A stretch of DNA of 64,000 nucleotides from Aeromicrobium sp. (GTDB lineage Bacteria; Actinomycetota; Coriobacteriia; Anaerosomatales; Anaerosomataceae): NCBI GenBank assembly GCA_015351705.1, contig JADIIM010000034.1, forward strand, positions 1-64,000. The letters are read 5' to 3'. The position numbers and the translations under genes were made by a program. The first letter of the stretch is position 1. Each line of letters opens with the position of its first letter. The notes beneath the pieces were generated by a model. The model saw only the letters and a list, made by a program, of their open reading frames with translations, ran no database searches and was not told where the DNA came from. Positions 54,009 through 62,222 of the stretch are shown in pieces.

Positions 54009-54694
54009 TGGACGCGATCATGAACAGCCCCGTCATGCAGATGCTCTCCGATCCGGTGCTGTACATCGGGCTCGGCCAGGGCCTCCTGCTCACGCTGCAG
54101 ATCGCCGGCACCTCGATCGTGCTCAGCTTCGTGTTCGGCACGATCATCGGCGCGATGCGCTACTCGGGCTTCCCCGGCATCAGCCATCTCGCCACGACCT
54201 ATATCGAGGTCGTCCGCAACCTGCCGCAGCTGCTGCTGATCCTGGTGAGCTACTTCGTGCTCGGGCTCCCGGCGATGTGGGCCGCCACGATCGGTCTGAC
54301 CATCTACACGGCGGCAATCATCGCCGAGGTCATCCGTGGCGGCCTGAACTCGGTGCCCACTGGTCAGTGGGAGGCGGCACGCTCACAGGGATTCTCGTTC
54401 CTGCAGGCCATGCGGCACGTCGTTCTGCCGCCGGCGGTGGTCAAGATGATCCCGCCGATCGTGTCGCAGTTCGTCACGGTCATCAAGGACTCGTCGTTCG
54501 CGATGGCCATCGGCGCCTACGAGCTGATGTTCAAGGGCACCATCCTCGCGGCGAAGTACTGGCGCCCGTCGCAGATCATCACGATCTATATCGTGATCTC
54601 ACTCATCTACTTCGCGGTGAACTTCGCCATCTCGCTGGTGGCCCGGCGTCTGCAGACCAGGCTGTCGGTGGGCCGGGGGTCCATCGGCGACTGA
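54008..54694 (+). CDS. amino acid ABC transporter permease, second subunit
   Basis: This encodes 228 residues. It carries TYIEVVRNLPQLLLILVSYF and the EAA loop WEAARSQGFSFLQAMRHVVLP, with about five membrane helices. The ATG overlaps the stop of the first permease by one base. It ends the four-gene operon, 20 nt from a convergent DUF2510 gene. Confidence 0.95.
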   Translation: MDAIMNSPVMQMLSDPVLYIGLGQGLLLTLQIAGTSIVLSFVFGTIIGAMRYSGFPGISHLATTYIEVVRNLPQLLLILVSYFVLGLPAMWAATIGLTIYTAAIIAEVIRGGLNSVPTGQWEAARSQGFSFLQAMRHVVLPPAVVKMIPPIVSQFVTVIKDSSFAMAIGAYELMFKGTILAAKYWRPSQIITIYIVISLIYFAVNFAISLVARRLQTRLSVGRGSIGD

Positions 54695-54714
54695 GCCGAG
54701 TGACGGTTGCCCTG

Positions 54715-55203
54715 TCAGGCCGAGGGGAGCGGATCGGCCGACTGCACGCCGTTGTCGGACACGTGCTCGGTCCACCTCTGCCCGTCCCAGTACCGCAACT
54801 CATGGCCGCCTACAGGGTCGGGGTACCAGTCCGCCGGCGTGCTCGTTGCCGCCGTGACCGCCGGCGAGCCGCCCAGGCGCCGCTCGAGCTCGATGACGCG
54901 TGGCTTGAGGGCCGCCTTGACCGCCGCCCCGTACACGCCGTGCATCGGATCGATCTCCCCGCCGTAGACACCGGGCAGTAGCGAGACGCCGGCCGTCCAC
55001 GCCTCCACCAGGACCGCACCGCCCTCGCCCGGCTCGGCCTTGATGAACTGCGGGTTCACCAGTGCACCGACGCCCTTGCGCCATACCATCTCACCGCGCT
55101 CTTCGCGGTACTCGAATCCCTCGCCCCGCATGTACTGGTCGATGATCCCCTGCGCCTGCTCCCGCGTAAGCCCCGTCTGCAGCGTGTTCGAATAGCGAGA
55201 CAT
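54715..55203 (-). CDS. DUF2510 domain protein
   Basis: This encodes 162 residues. Residues 1-105 are an unassigned domain (TREQAQGIIDQYMRGEGFEY...). The C-terminal 40 residues form a DUF2510 motif (PADWYPDPVGGHELRYWDGQ followed by RWTEHV), common in actinobacterial proteins. No membrane segment is obvious. AAGGGGGAGG lies just before the ATG. Function unknown. Confidence 0.88.
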   Translation of the reverse strand: MSRYSNTLQTGLTREQAQGIIDQYMRGEGFEYREERGEMVWRKGVGALVNPQFIKAEPGEGGAVLVEAWTAGVSLLPGVYGGEIDPMHGVYGAAVKAALKPRVIELERRLGGSPAVTAATSTPADWYPDPVGGHELRYWDGQRWTEHVSDNGVQSADPLPSA

Positions 55204-55347
55204 GCCTCCCCCTTCCGCTGTGGCGCTGTGTGCATACCCGCTTACAGGGCGCCAGAATCCGTACTGCTCTGAGGCGCCAGGGCGTCCCCCCGTCCGGGCG
55301 CCGCGCGGGCGTATGGTACGGTAGGGGTATCCGAATACGCTCCTGGG

Positions 55348-55376
55348 CGCAGCTTTGCTGCGACCGGAGTTCGGTC
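55348..55376 (+). promoter_or_regulatory. two adjacent hairpins in leader of surface-protein gene
   Basis: CGCAGC-TTT-GCTGCG (55348-55362) is immediately followed by GACCG-N5-CGGTC (55362-55376), 36 nt before the ATG of the CWB2/YCF48-like gene. They would form in the mRNA leader. No known riboswitch class was matched. Confidence 0.4.
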
Positions 55377-55411
55377 ACACCGAGTGATCGAGGCCTGGAG
55401 GAGGAGATACC

Positions 55412-57427
55412 ATGCTACCCCTCAGACCTGCACATCCTCGCAAACGAACGGCACCCGCACGGCGATCGGCCCCTGGCGTTCCTGCGCTTCTTGTCGCGTG
55501 CGCCGTCGCAGTGTCACCGTGGGCGGCGGCGCCTGCCTCCGCTGACATCGGGCAGGTTGAGGCGCTGACCACCTCGGCAGATGGGATCTGGACCGCACGA
55601 GAATCCGGGGTCACGCTCAACCTGGACGATGTGTTCTTCATCGACGAGAGCATCGGCTGGGTGTCCGGCGAGAACGGGGCGCTGCTCAAGACCACTGATG
55701 GCGGAGCGACGTGGGCTGCGATGAACGCCGGCACTACCGTGACACTCGCCGGTCTCCACTTCATCGACGAGAACACCGGGTGGGTCGTGGGCGACAGCGG
55801 TGTCATCAGGAAGACCACTGACGGTGGCCAGACCTGGACAGCGCAGGTCTCGAACACGACCAAGAACCTCTGGAACGTTCAGTTCATCGACGAGAACGTC
55901 GGCTTCGCGCAGGGGATCGCCGGAGGGTACGGTCCGCCTCCGCCCGGCGAGTACAGCCCTGTGTTGAGGACCGTCGACGGCGGCCAGACCTGGATCGCCG
56001 ACGAGAGTCACGAGATGCACTTCAACTCGATCTTCTTCGTCGATGCGGACACCGGGTGGGCGTCGGGGAACGGGTATCTTGCCAAGACCACTGACGGCGC
56101 TGAGACCTGGGTGGACATCCTGCCCGATTCCCCGGGTTCTGACGCCCTGTACTGGTCGATACACTTCATCGACGCTGATACCGGATGGCTCGTGGGCCTG
56201 GACTATGGTGCCGGGGGTCTCATCATGAAGACCACCGACGGCGGAGCGAACTGGACGCGGCAGGATCCGAGCCGTGACGTCGAGCTCATCGATGTGTTCT
56301 TCACAGACGCGCAGACCGGGTGGGTGTCCGGGAACAACGGCGTGATCCTGCACACCGCCGACGGTGGTGATACCTGGACCACTGAGGCATCCGGCGGCAG
56401 CCGTTACGTCCGCAGACTTCACTTCACGGATGCCGATGCCGGCTGGGCGGTCGGACACGCCGGATGGTTGTACTCCTACGGCCCGCTGCCACCGGTCATG
56501 CCTATCGAGGGTTCGGACCGCTTCGCTACCGCGGTGAGCGCGTCGAAGAGCGCGTATCCCACCGGGGCGGACACCGTGGTCATCGCCACGGGCATGAACT
56601 GGCCGGACGCGCTCGGCGGGGCCGCACTTGCCGGCGCCCTCGGGGGCCCGATCCTGCTCGTGGGCTACGACGCGCTCCCGTCGGCGGTCAGCGCCGAGAT
56701 CGACCGCCTCGGAGCGGACTCGGCCGTGATAGTCGGCGGCCCGAACGCCGTGAGCACCGGTGTCGAGACCGCACTGGAGGGTCTGTTCGATGACGCCGAC
56801 AAGGTGACCCGTATCAAGGGCGATGATCGCTATAAGACCGCCGATGCGGTCGCGGCAGCCGTAGTCGAAGCCGGCGGCGGTGCGGCGTTCGACGGCGCGG
56901 CTCTGGTGGCGACCGGCGGTGACTTCCCGGACGCGCTGGCGGCTGCTCCTCTTGCGGCGGCCCAGGGCTGGCCGCTTGTTCTCGCCAACCCGCGCACGGG
57001 GCTGTCCGCGGCAAGCAAAGCGGTGATCTCGGACGCCGGCGATGTCTACATCCTGGGCGGCGAGGCCGCTGTCTCGGCTGCCGTGGAGAGCGACCTCAAG
57101 AAGTCGTTCACGGTGGACCGCCTTGATGGCACCGATCGCTATGCGACCGCTGCCGTGATCTCGGCGTTCGCGGTCGACGAGGCCGGGCACACGTGGGACC
57201 GTGTCGGGATCACGACGGGACTCAACTTCCCCGATGCGCTGGCGGGCGGGGTGCTCCAGGGCAGGGCAGGCAGCGTCATGCTGCTCACGCGGCCCGATCT
57301 GCTCAGTCCGGCGACGGCTACGAGGCTCTCGTCCAACAAGGCCGAGATAGAGACAGTCACCTTCTTCGGCGGGGCGAACGCGGTGAGCCCTGCGGTTCGC
57401 GTCTCGGTGGACCAGATGCTGCAGTAG
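55412..57427 (+). CDS. surface protein with YCF48-like propeller and three CWB2 repeats
   Basis: This encodes 671 residues. A signal peptide (CAVAVSPWAAAPASA) leads to a propeller (about 45-365) of six or seven repeats resembling YCF48/BNR units, for example FIDENTGWVVGDSGVIRKT, TDGGQTWTA and FTDAQTGWVSGNNGVI. Residues 368-671 are three CWB2 repeats (EGSDRFATAVSAS, KGDDRYKTADAVA, DGTDRYATAAVIS). The protein should be bound to wall polymers and display the propeller outward. GGAGGAG lies five nt before the ATG. It is followed by a strong terminator. Confidence 0.94.
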   Translation: MLPLRPAHPRKRTAPARRSAPGVPALLVACAVAVSPWAAAPASADIGQVEALTTSADGIWTARESGVTLNLDDVFFIDESIGWVSGENGALLKTTDGGATWAAMNAGTTVTLAGLHFIDENTGWVVGDSGVIRKTTDGGQTWTAQVSNTTKNLWNVQFIDENVGFAQGIAGGYGPPPPGEYSPVLRTVDGGQTWIADESHEMHFNSIFFVDADTGWASGNGYLAKTTDGAETWVDILPDSPGSDALYWSIHFIDADTGWLVGLDYGAGGLIMKTTDGGANWTRQDPSRDVELIDVFFTDAQTGWVSGNNGVILHTADGGDTWTTEASGGSRYVRRLHFTDADAGWAVGHAGWLYSYGPLPPVMPIEGSDRFATAVSASKSAYPTGADTVVIATGMNWPDALGGAALAGALGGPILLVGYDALPSAVSAEIDRLGADSAVIVGGPNAVSTGVETALEGLFDDADKVTRIKGDDRYKTADAVAAAVVEAGGGAAFDGAALVATGGDFPDALAAAPLAAAQGWPLVLANPRTGLSAASKAVISDAGDVYILGGEAAVSAAVESDLKKSFTVDRLDGTDRYATAAVISAFAVDEAGHTWDRVGITTGLNFPDALAGGVLQGRAGSVMLLTRPDLLSPATATRLSSNKAEIETVTFFGGANAVSPAVRVSVDQMLQ

Positions 57428-57459
57428 CGCGCCAGTCACGGTGCGCGGCCGATGCGAAA

Positions 57460-57491
57460 CGAGGGCCCTCCAGTACGCGGGAGGGCCCTCG
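57460..57491. terminator. strong bidirectional terminator
   Basis: A 12-bp perfect stem (CGAGGGCCCTCC with its complement) and eight-nt loop lie between the stops of the CWB2 surface gene and the convergent LTA-synthase-like gene. Confidence 0.8.
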
Positions 57492-57515
57492 GCCGTTGTG
57501 TGTCCGGCAACGCGC

Positions 57516-59567
57516 TTACGGGTCCGGCGTCTCCGTGGACACGGTCTCGCGATTGGGGATGATCGCATCTCCCAGCGCACGATCCGCGTCCGCGCGCACC
57601 GGGAGCCCGTCGGTGTACTCGCTGGCCAGCCGCAGCAGCTCGGTCATCAGGTCGTAGTCCGCCCGGTCCGCTGCGACGGTGGCTGTCGGCTCGCCGGTCC
57701 TGACGTCGAAGGCCGTGCCGTCCTCGAACCCGAGTCCCGGCTGGAAGAGCACCCGCTCGTTGAGCATCGAGCCGAACGGGATCAGTCCGCGCATCCCGAT
57801 CAGGCCGTCCCCTCCTGCGAACGCGCTCCGCCCGAACTGCGGGACGTGCGTGAGATCGAGCCCGAGCGGGTCGGCGAGCGTGGCGAAGATGTCCACCTGC
57901 CCGAGCGTGGTGTCCACCACGCGCCCATCGGTCTGGCCTGGCAGATGGACCATGAGCGGGACGCGCAGGTAGTCCACGTCGGTGTATGGATGGCCGAGAA
58001 GCTCCTCGAGCAGCGCCGCCTCCTCGGCTGTGCTCGGCCGGAGCAGCCCGAAGTGGTCGCCGTAGAACACGACGATGGACTCGTCCCACAGCCCGTCGCG
58101 CTTCAGCGCGTCCACGAACTCGCCGATGACGCGGTCGGTGTAGCTCACCGACGACATGTACGCGCCCACCGGTGTGCCGGCGAACGGCTCGCCCGGCTTG
58201 AACGGGCGGTACTCCTCGGGCGGGTGATGGAACGGGAAGTGGGAGGTCATCGTGATGATCTGCGCGTAGAACGGGCGCTCCTCGGCGCGCAGATCGCTCA
58301 TGGCCGAGTGCGCGACGTCGAACAGGACGCTGTCCGGCGCGCCCCACTGCCACCATGGATCGGGCGGGACCTCCGAGCGGTCGTACCAGCGGTCGAAACC
58401 CAGCGCGGGGTAGAGATTCGTGCGGTTCCAGAAGCGCGCCTCGTTCTGGTGCAGGGTGAGCGAGTAGTAGCCGTGCTCGCCGAGCACGCGGGGCAGCGCG
58501 GGGACCTCCTTCGCGCCCCAGCGGACCGATGCCGCCTGGTTGGGCGGCGGGTACAGTCCGCTGTTCATCACGAACTCGGCATCCGAGGTGTTGCCGCGCG
58601 CAAGCTGCGCGTGCGTACGCGGGAAGTACCAGCTCTCAGCGGCGATCTTGTTGAGCTCGGGCGTGACCTCGACACCGTCCACCTCAAGGTCGATCAGGAG
58701 CGTCTGGAGTGCCTCGACCTGGACGACGATGAGGTTCGCACCCTCGTACGTGCCGGGCTGGAAGTCGGCGATTCGCGGACCGGTGCGACCGGCCCGCAGC
58801 CTGGCGATGGTGGCGGCGAGTTCGCGAGACGCCGCCTCATCCACGGCGACGACGTCGGGTTCACCGGCGACGACCAAGCGCAGGCTGGCGAGCTGGTACG
58901 CCGCGATCCCGTGCCGTCCGGCGGCGGCTATGCTGTTGGCGGGCTGCGGGACGTTCCAGGCTCCCACGAGTGCCGCGGCACTGCCGAGCACCAGGGCTGC
59001 GAGCATGACGACCACGGCACGCGTCTGCACGTGCGGCGTGACCGGGGGCCGCCAGCGCATGAGTGACGCGGGCAGCAGCGCGACTACGAGGAGCACCGGC
59101 AGGTCGATGACGTACAGCGCGTGGACCGGACGGAGCAGCTCACCGATGCTGTCGGTCACCTCGGTCGCCTGTCCGGCAAGCCCCAGCATGTCGAACGTCA
59201 GCAGCTGGCCGAAGTAGGTCGCGTAGACCGCGGTGGCGAGCAGCGAGACGGAGACGACGGTATCAAGCGCGAGCAGCGCCGCGGTGTGGAGTGGTCTTCG
59301 CGTCCGCGTGAGGGCGTGCACGGCCCAGACGAGAAGGAGCAGCAAGGGGGCTTCGAGGAGCAGTGTCCGCCCCAGTCCGGGATCGCCGAGCGCAAGGCTG
59401 CGGGTGAGCGCGGCCTTGGCGATGAGCGCTATCGCCATGAGTGCCGGCAGCAGGACGCGGTGGGCGCCCGTGGGGGCGCTGGGCGCGCTCAGGTCTCCGC
59501 CACCCTCTGCGGGGGCACCGAGCGGTCCGGGTCTTGTTGTCGTGTCGTTGCGTGCCACTAAGGTCAT
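57516..59567 (-). CDS. LTA synthase-like sulfatase-family membrane enzyme
   Basis: This encodes 683 residues. Five membrane helices (about 42-60, 66-86, 93-118, 148-170, 185-208) precede an extracellular sulfatase-fold domain: IVVQVEALQTLLIDLEVDG (metal Glu), ARGNTSDAEF (catalytic Thr), ARFWNRTNLYPALGFDRWY and FYGDHFG (metal Asp/His). This matches LtaS-type phosphoglycerol transferases that build glycerophosphate polymers on the surface. Start is ATG at 59567 (GTG 59570 is alternative); no strong RBS is visible. It lies between two CWB2 surface genes whose repeats bind anionic wall polymer. Confidence 0.92.
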   Translation of the reverse strand: MTLVARNDTTTRPGPLGAPAEGGGDLSAPSAPTGAHRVLLPALMAIALIAKAALTRSLALGDPGLGRTLLLEAPLLLLLVWAVHALTRTRRPLHTAALLALDTVVSVSLLATAVYATYFGQLLTFDMLGLAGQATEVTDSIGELLRPVHALYVIDLPVLLVVALLPASLMRWRPPVTPHVQTRAVVVMLAALVLGSAAALVGAWNVPQPANSIAAAGRHGIAAYQLASLRLVVAGEPDVVAVDEAASRELAATIARLRAGRTGPRIADFQPGTYEGANLIVVQVEALQTLLIDLEVDGVEVTPELNKIAAESWYFPRTHAQLARGNTSDAEFVMNSGLYPPPNQAASVRWGAKEVPALPRVLGEHGYYSLTLHQNEARFWNRTNLYPALGFDRWYDRSEVPPDPWWQWGAPDSVLFDVAHSAMSDLRAEERPFYAQIITMTSHFPFHHPPEEYRPFKPGEPFAGTPVGAYMSSVSYTDRVIGEFVDALKRDGLWDESIVVFYGDHFGLLRPSTAEEAALLEELLGHPYTDVDYLRVPLMVHLPGQTDGRVVDTTLGQVDIFATLADPLGLDLTHVPQFGRSAFAGGDGLIGMRGLIPFGSMLNERVLFQPGLGFEDGTAFDVRTGEPTATVAADRADYDLMTELLRLASEYTDGLPVRADADRALGDAIIPNRETVSTETPDP

Positions 59568-59744
59568 CACCCATGCAGAAGTCGCGCTTCACGAACGTGT
59601 CACACACGCCATCCTAGCGAAGTCACCTCCCGGTGCCGAGTGTGAGGCGCCGATAAGGGGAATGACTGTCTAGCAGGCGACTCATGGGCTTGTTCGAGTG
59701 AGAAGCGTCCCTGCGTTCGGTCACCACGTGTGAAGGGGGTAGTT

Positions 59745-62069
59745 ATGGACGGTGGTTCAGCACGGACAGGACGGCACAGGAGGCGGCGTGCTGCGGTGGC
59801 CGTAGTTGTGGCTGCCGCTATGGCGCTCGCTCTGGTGCCGGGTACGGCGTTCGCTGGCTGGTGGCGCTACGTCGAGCCGGAGCTCGTGAGCGTGGGCGAT
59901 TTCGGCACGCCGGGCGATGGCAACAGCTATCAGCCGAGCATCAGCTATGACGGGCGCTACGTGGCGTTCGACTCGTACGCGGACAACCTGTCGCCTGATG
60001 ACGCGAACACCGGCGGCGACGGCAGCCGGGACGTGTTCATGCGTGACCGGCTCGACTCGGCCACACACCTTGTCAGCGTCACACCGGATGATGCGGTCGA
60101 GCCCGACCGGGGAGCACGCAGTCCGTCGGTGAGCGACTGCGGACGCTACGTCGCGTTCATCACCGGCCGCGACCTGGTGCCGGAGGACGACAACGGCGGG
60201 CAGGACGTCTACGTCAGGGACATGCAGACCGGTGAGTACGCGTGGCTGGACACGGACGGATACGCCGACTACATCTGGAACCTGCAGATCAGCGGCAACG
60301 GCGAGCATGTGGTCTTCGACATCTACTCTGTCAGCCTCCTGCCGGAGGACACGAACACCAGGTACGACGTGTACCTGTGGTCGTGGGTGGAAGACGAGTT
60401 CATCCTGGTGAGCGAGACGCCGGATGGAGCCAGCGTCACGGATCGTGGCGCGCAGTCTGGTGGTATCAGCGATGACGGCCAGTACGTGGCATTCCTCACG
60501 GGCCGCGACTTCGTCCCCGAAGACGACAACGGCACGCAGGACCTCTACATCTGGGATGCAGCCACCGGTGACTTCCACTGGCAGGACGTCGCAGGCGACG
60601 GTTCTGGCGCGGGGTCTGGCGAGAAGGTCGCTATCAGCGGCAACGGCGAGTACGTCGTGATGACGATGGACAGCGGCCTTGTGCCCGATGACACGAACGG
60701 GCGCAAGGACGTCTACTGCTGGTCCGTGCTCGACGAGGAGCTCATCTGGGTGAGCGAGACGCCTGAATGGGCGAGCGAGACCGATCGTGGCGCCAACTGG
60801 GGCACGATCTCCGACGACGGCTCGACGATCGCGTTCTTCTCAGGCCGCGACTTCGTGCCGGACGACACCAATGATGAGTGGGACATCTACACGCGCGATA
60901 TGATCACGGGCGAGTTCACGAGGGTCGTCATCACGCCTGATGGTTCCTCACCCGGCAACGACGTGGACTACCTCGCCATCAGCGGCAACGGGCAGTGGCT
61001 CGCCTTCAACTGGGAGGCGTCGGACAGCATCAAGCTTGGCGCCCAGTACTACGACCCATCGGCGGATCCCGATGCCGTGGGTGCCCTTGAGGTTTACGAT
61101 TACGAGCAGGTCTACGTCATCAACCTCGGAAGCGTTCTCGCGCCCGGTGCGAGCCGCGTGAGCGGCACCGACCGGTTCCGCACGTCGGTGGCCATCTCCA
61201 AGTCCACCTTCCCCAACGGTGCTGACACGGTGGTCATCGCCACCGGCACCAACTGGCCCGATGCTCTCTGCGCCTCGGCGCTGTCGGGCGCTGTGGTGGG
61301 TCCGGTGCTGCTGACCAACCCCGACGCGCTTCCGTCGGCGGTGGCCGATGAGATCGACCGGCTCGGCGCGCAGCACGCATACATCGTGGGTGGCACCACG
61401 GCTGTGACCGAGAAGGTCGAAGACGAGCTCAACGACATGCTTCCCGGGTACGTGTTCCGCCTGTCCGGCGACGACCGCTACGGCACGTCGCGTGCGGTCG
61501 CCAACCGGGTCATCAACATCCTCGGGCCGACGTACTCGGGCATGGCGCTCGTGACCACCGGCAGCAACTACCCTGACGCGCTCGCGGGCGCGCCGCTGGC
61601 CGCCGGTCTCGACTGGCCGATCCTGCTTGCGAAGGTCGACGCAGGCACGGTCTACGTCCCGGCCGACACCGACGCCGTCATGATCCTCGGCGGCGAACTG
61701 GCGGTTCCGGCGGGCGTCGAGACGTTCCTCAAGGCCGAGCTTGGCGACGGCGCGGTCGACCGCGTAGGCGGCGCGACGCGCTACGACACCGCGGCGCAGG
61801 TCGCGCAGGCCGGCGTGGATGCCGGTCTGCTGTGGAACGGCGTGGGCATCGCCAGCGGCGAAGCGTACCCGGACGCGCTTGCAGGTGGCGCAGCGGTGGG
61901 CCTGCAGCGGTCGGTCATGCTGCTGACTCCCGCGGCATCGCTTGACGGCTACGCCAAGAACGCGCTTGAGGACAACCAGGCCGACATCGCTACGGTCCGC
62001 TTCTTCGGCGGCGCCAACGCGCTGAGCACCACCGTCGAGAATGCCGTGAAGGCCATCCTCGGCTTGTAG
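59745..62069 (+). CDS. surface protein with TolB/PD40-like propeller and three CWB2 repeats
   Basis: This encodes 774 residues. A signal peptide (AMALALVPGTAFAGWW) is followed by a propeller (about 40-465) with repeats such as SYDGRYVAFDSYADNLSPDD, SDDGQYVAFLTGRDFVPEDD and SGNGQWLAFNWEAS, resembling TolB-type PD40 units. Residues 470-774 are three CWB2 repeats (SGTDRFRTSVAIS, SGDDRYGTSRAVA, GGATRYDTAAQVA). AAGGGGG lies five nt before the ATG at 59745. It should sit on the cell surface. Ligand unknown. Confidence 0.93.
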   Translation: MDGGSARTGRHRRRRAAVAVVVAAAMALALVPGTAFAGWWRYVEPELVSVGDFGTPGDGNSYQPSISYDGRYVAFDSYADNLSPDDANTGGDGSRDVFMRDRLDSATHLVSVTPDDAVEPDRGARSPSVSDCGRYVAFITGRDLVPEDDNGGQDVYVRDMQTGEYAWLDTDGYADYIWNLQISGNGEHVVFDIYSVSLLPEDTNTRYDVYLWSWVEDEFILVSETPDGASVTDRGAQSGGISDDGQYVAFLTGRDFVPEDDNGTQDLYIWDAATGDFHWQDVAGDGSGAGSGEKVAISGNGEYVVMTMDSGLVPDDTNGRKDVYCWSVLDEELIWVSETPEWASETDRGANWGTISDDGSTIAFFSGRDFVPDDTNDEWDIYTRDMITGEFTRVVITPDGSSPGNDVDYLAISGNGQWLAFNWEASDSIKLGAQYYDPSADPDAVGALEVYDYEQVYVINLGSVLAPGASRVSGTDRFRTSVAISKSTFPNGADTVVIATGTNWPDALCASALSGAVVGPVLLTNPDALPSAVADEIDRLGAQHAYIVGGTTAVTEKVEDELNDMLPGYVFRLSGDDRYGTSRAVANRVINILGPTYSGMALVTTGSNYPDALAGAPLAAGLDWPILLAKVDAGTVYVPADTDAVMILGGELAVPAGVETFLKAELGDGAVDRVGGATRYDTAAQVAQAGVDAGLLWNGVGIASGEAYPDALAGGAAVGLQRSVMLLTPAASLDGYAKNALEDNQADIATVRFFGGANALSTTVENAVKAILGL

Positions 62070-62116
62070 GACCGGAGGTCAGGTGCCTGGCGGTCATCGC
62101 GGGCATCGGATGTGTG

Positions 62117-62148
62117 GAGGGCCCTGCCGCTTCGGCGGTGGGGCCCTC
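62117..62148 (+). terminator. terminator with TTCG tetraloop
   Basis: GAGGGCCC pairs with GGGCCCTC, continued by CCGC-TTCG-GCGG with weak pairs between, so the stem is about 14 bp with a stable UUCG tetraloop, 48 nt after the CWB2 gene. Confidence 0.75.
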
Positions 62149-62222
62149 GCGCGCGTACGGGGCAGAGTGCAGGTCGCCGAGAGGTGCAGAGTATGTGGTA
62201 AGTGCCGTATGCTTGTGATGCC

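Noticed and set aside
55204-55411. c-di-GMP (GEMM) riboswitch before CWB2 surface genes
   Set aside because: I looked for the conserved GEMM core segments here and before 43545 and 59745 and found none.
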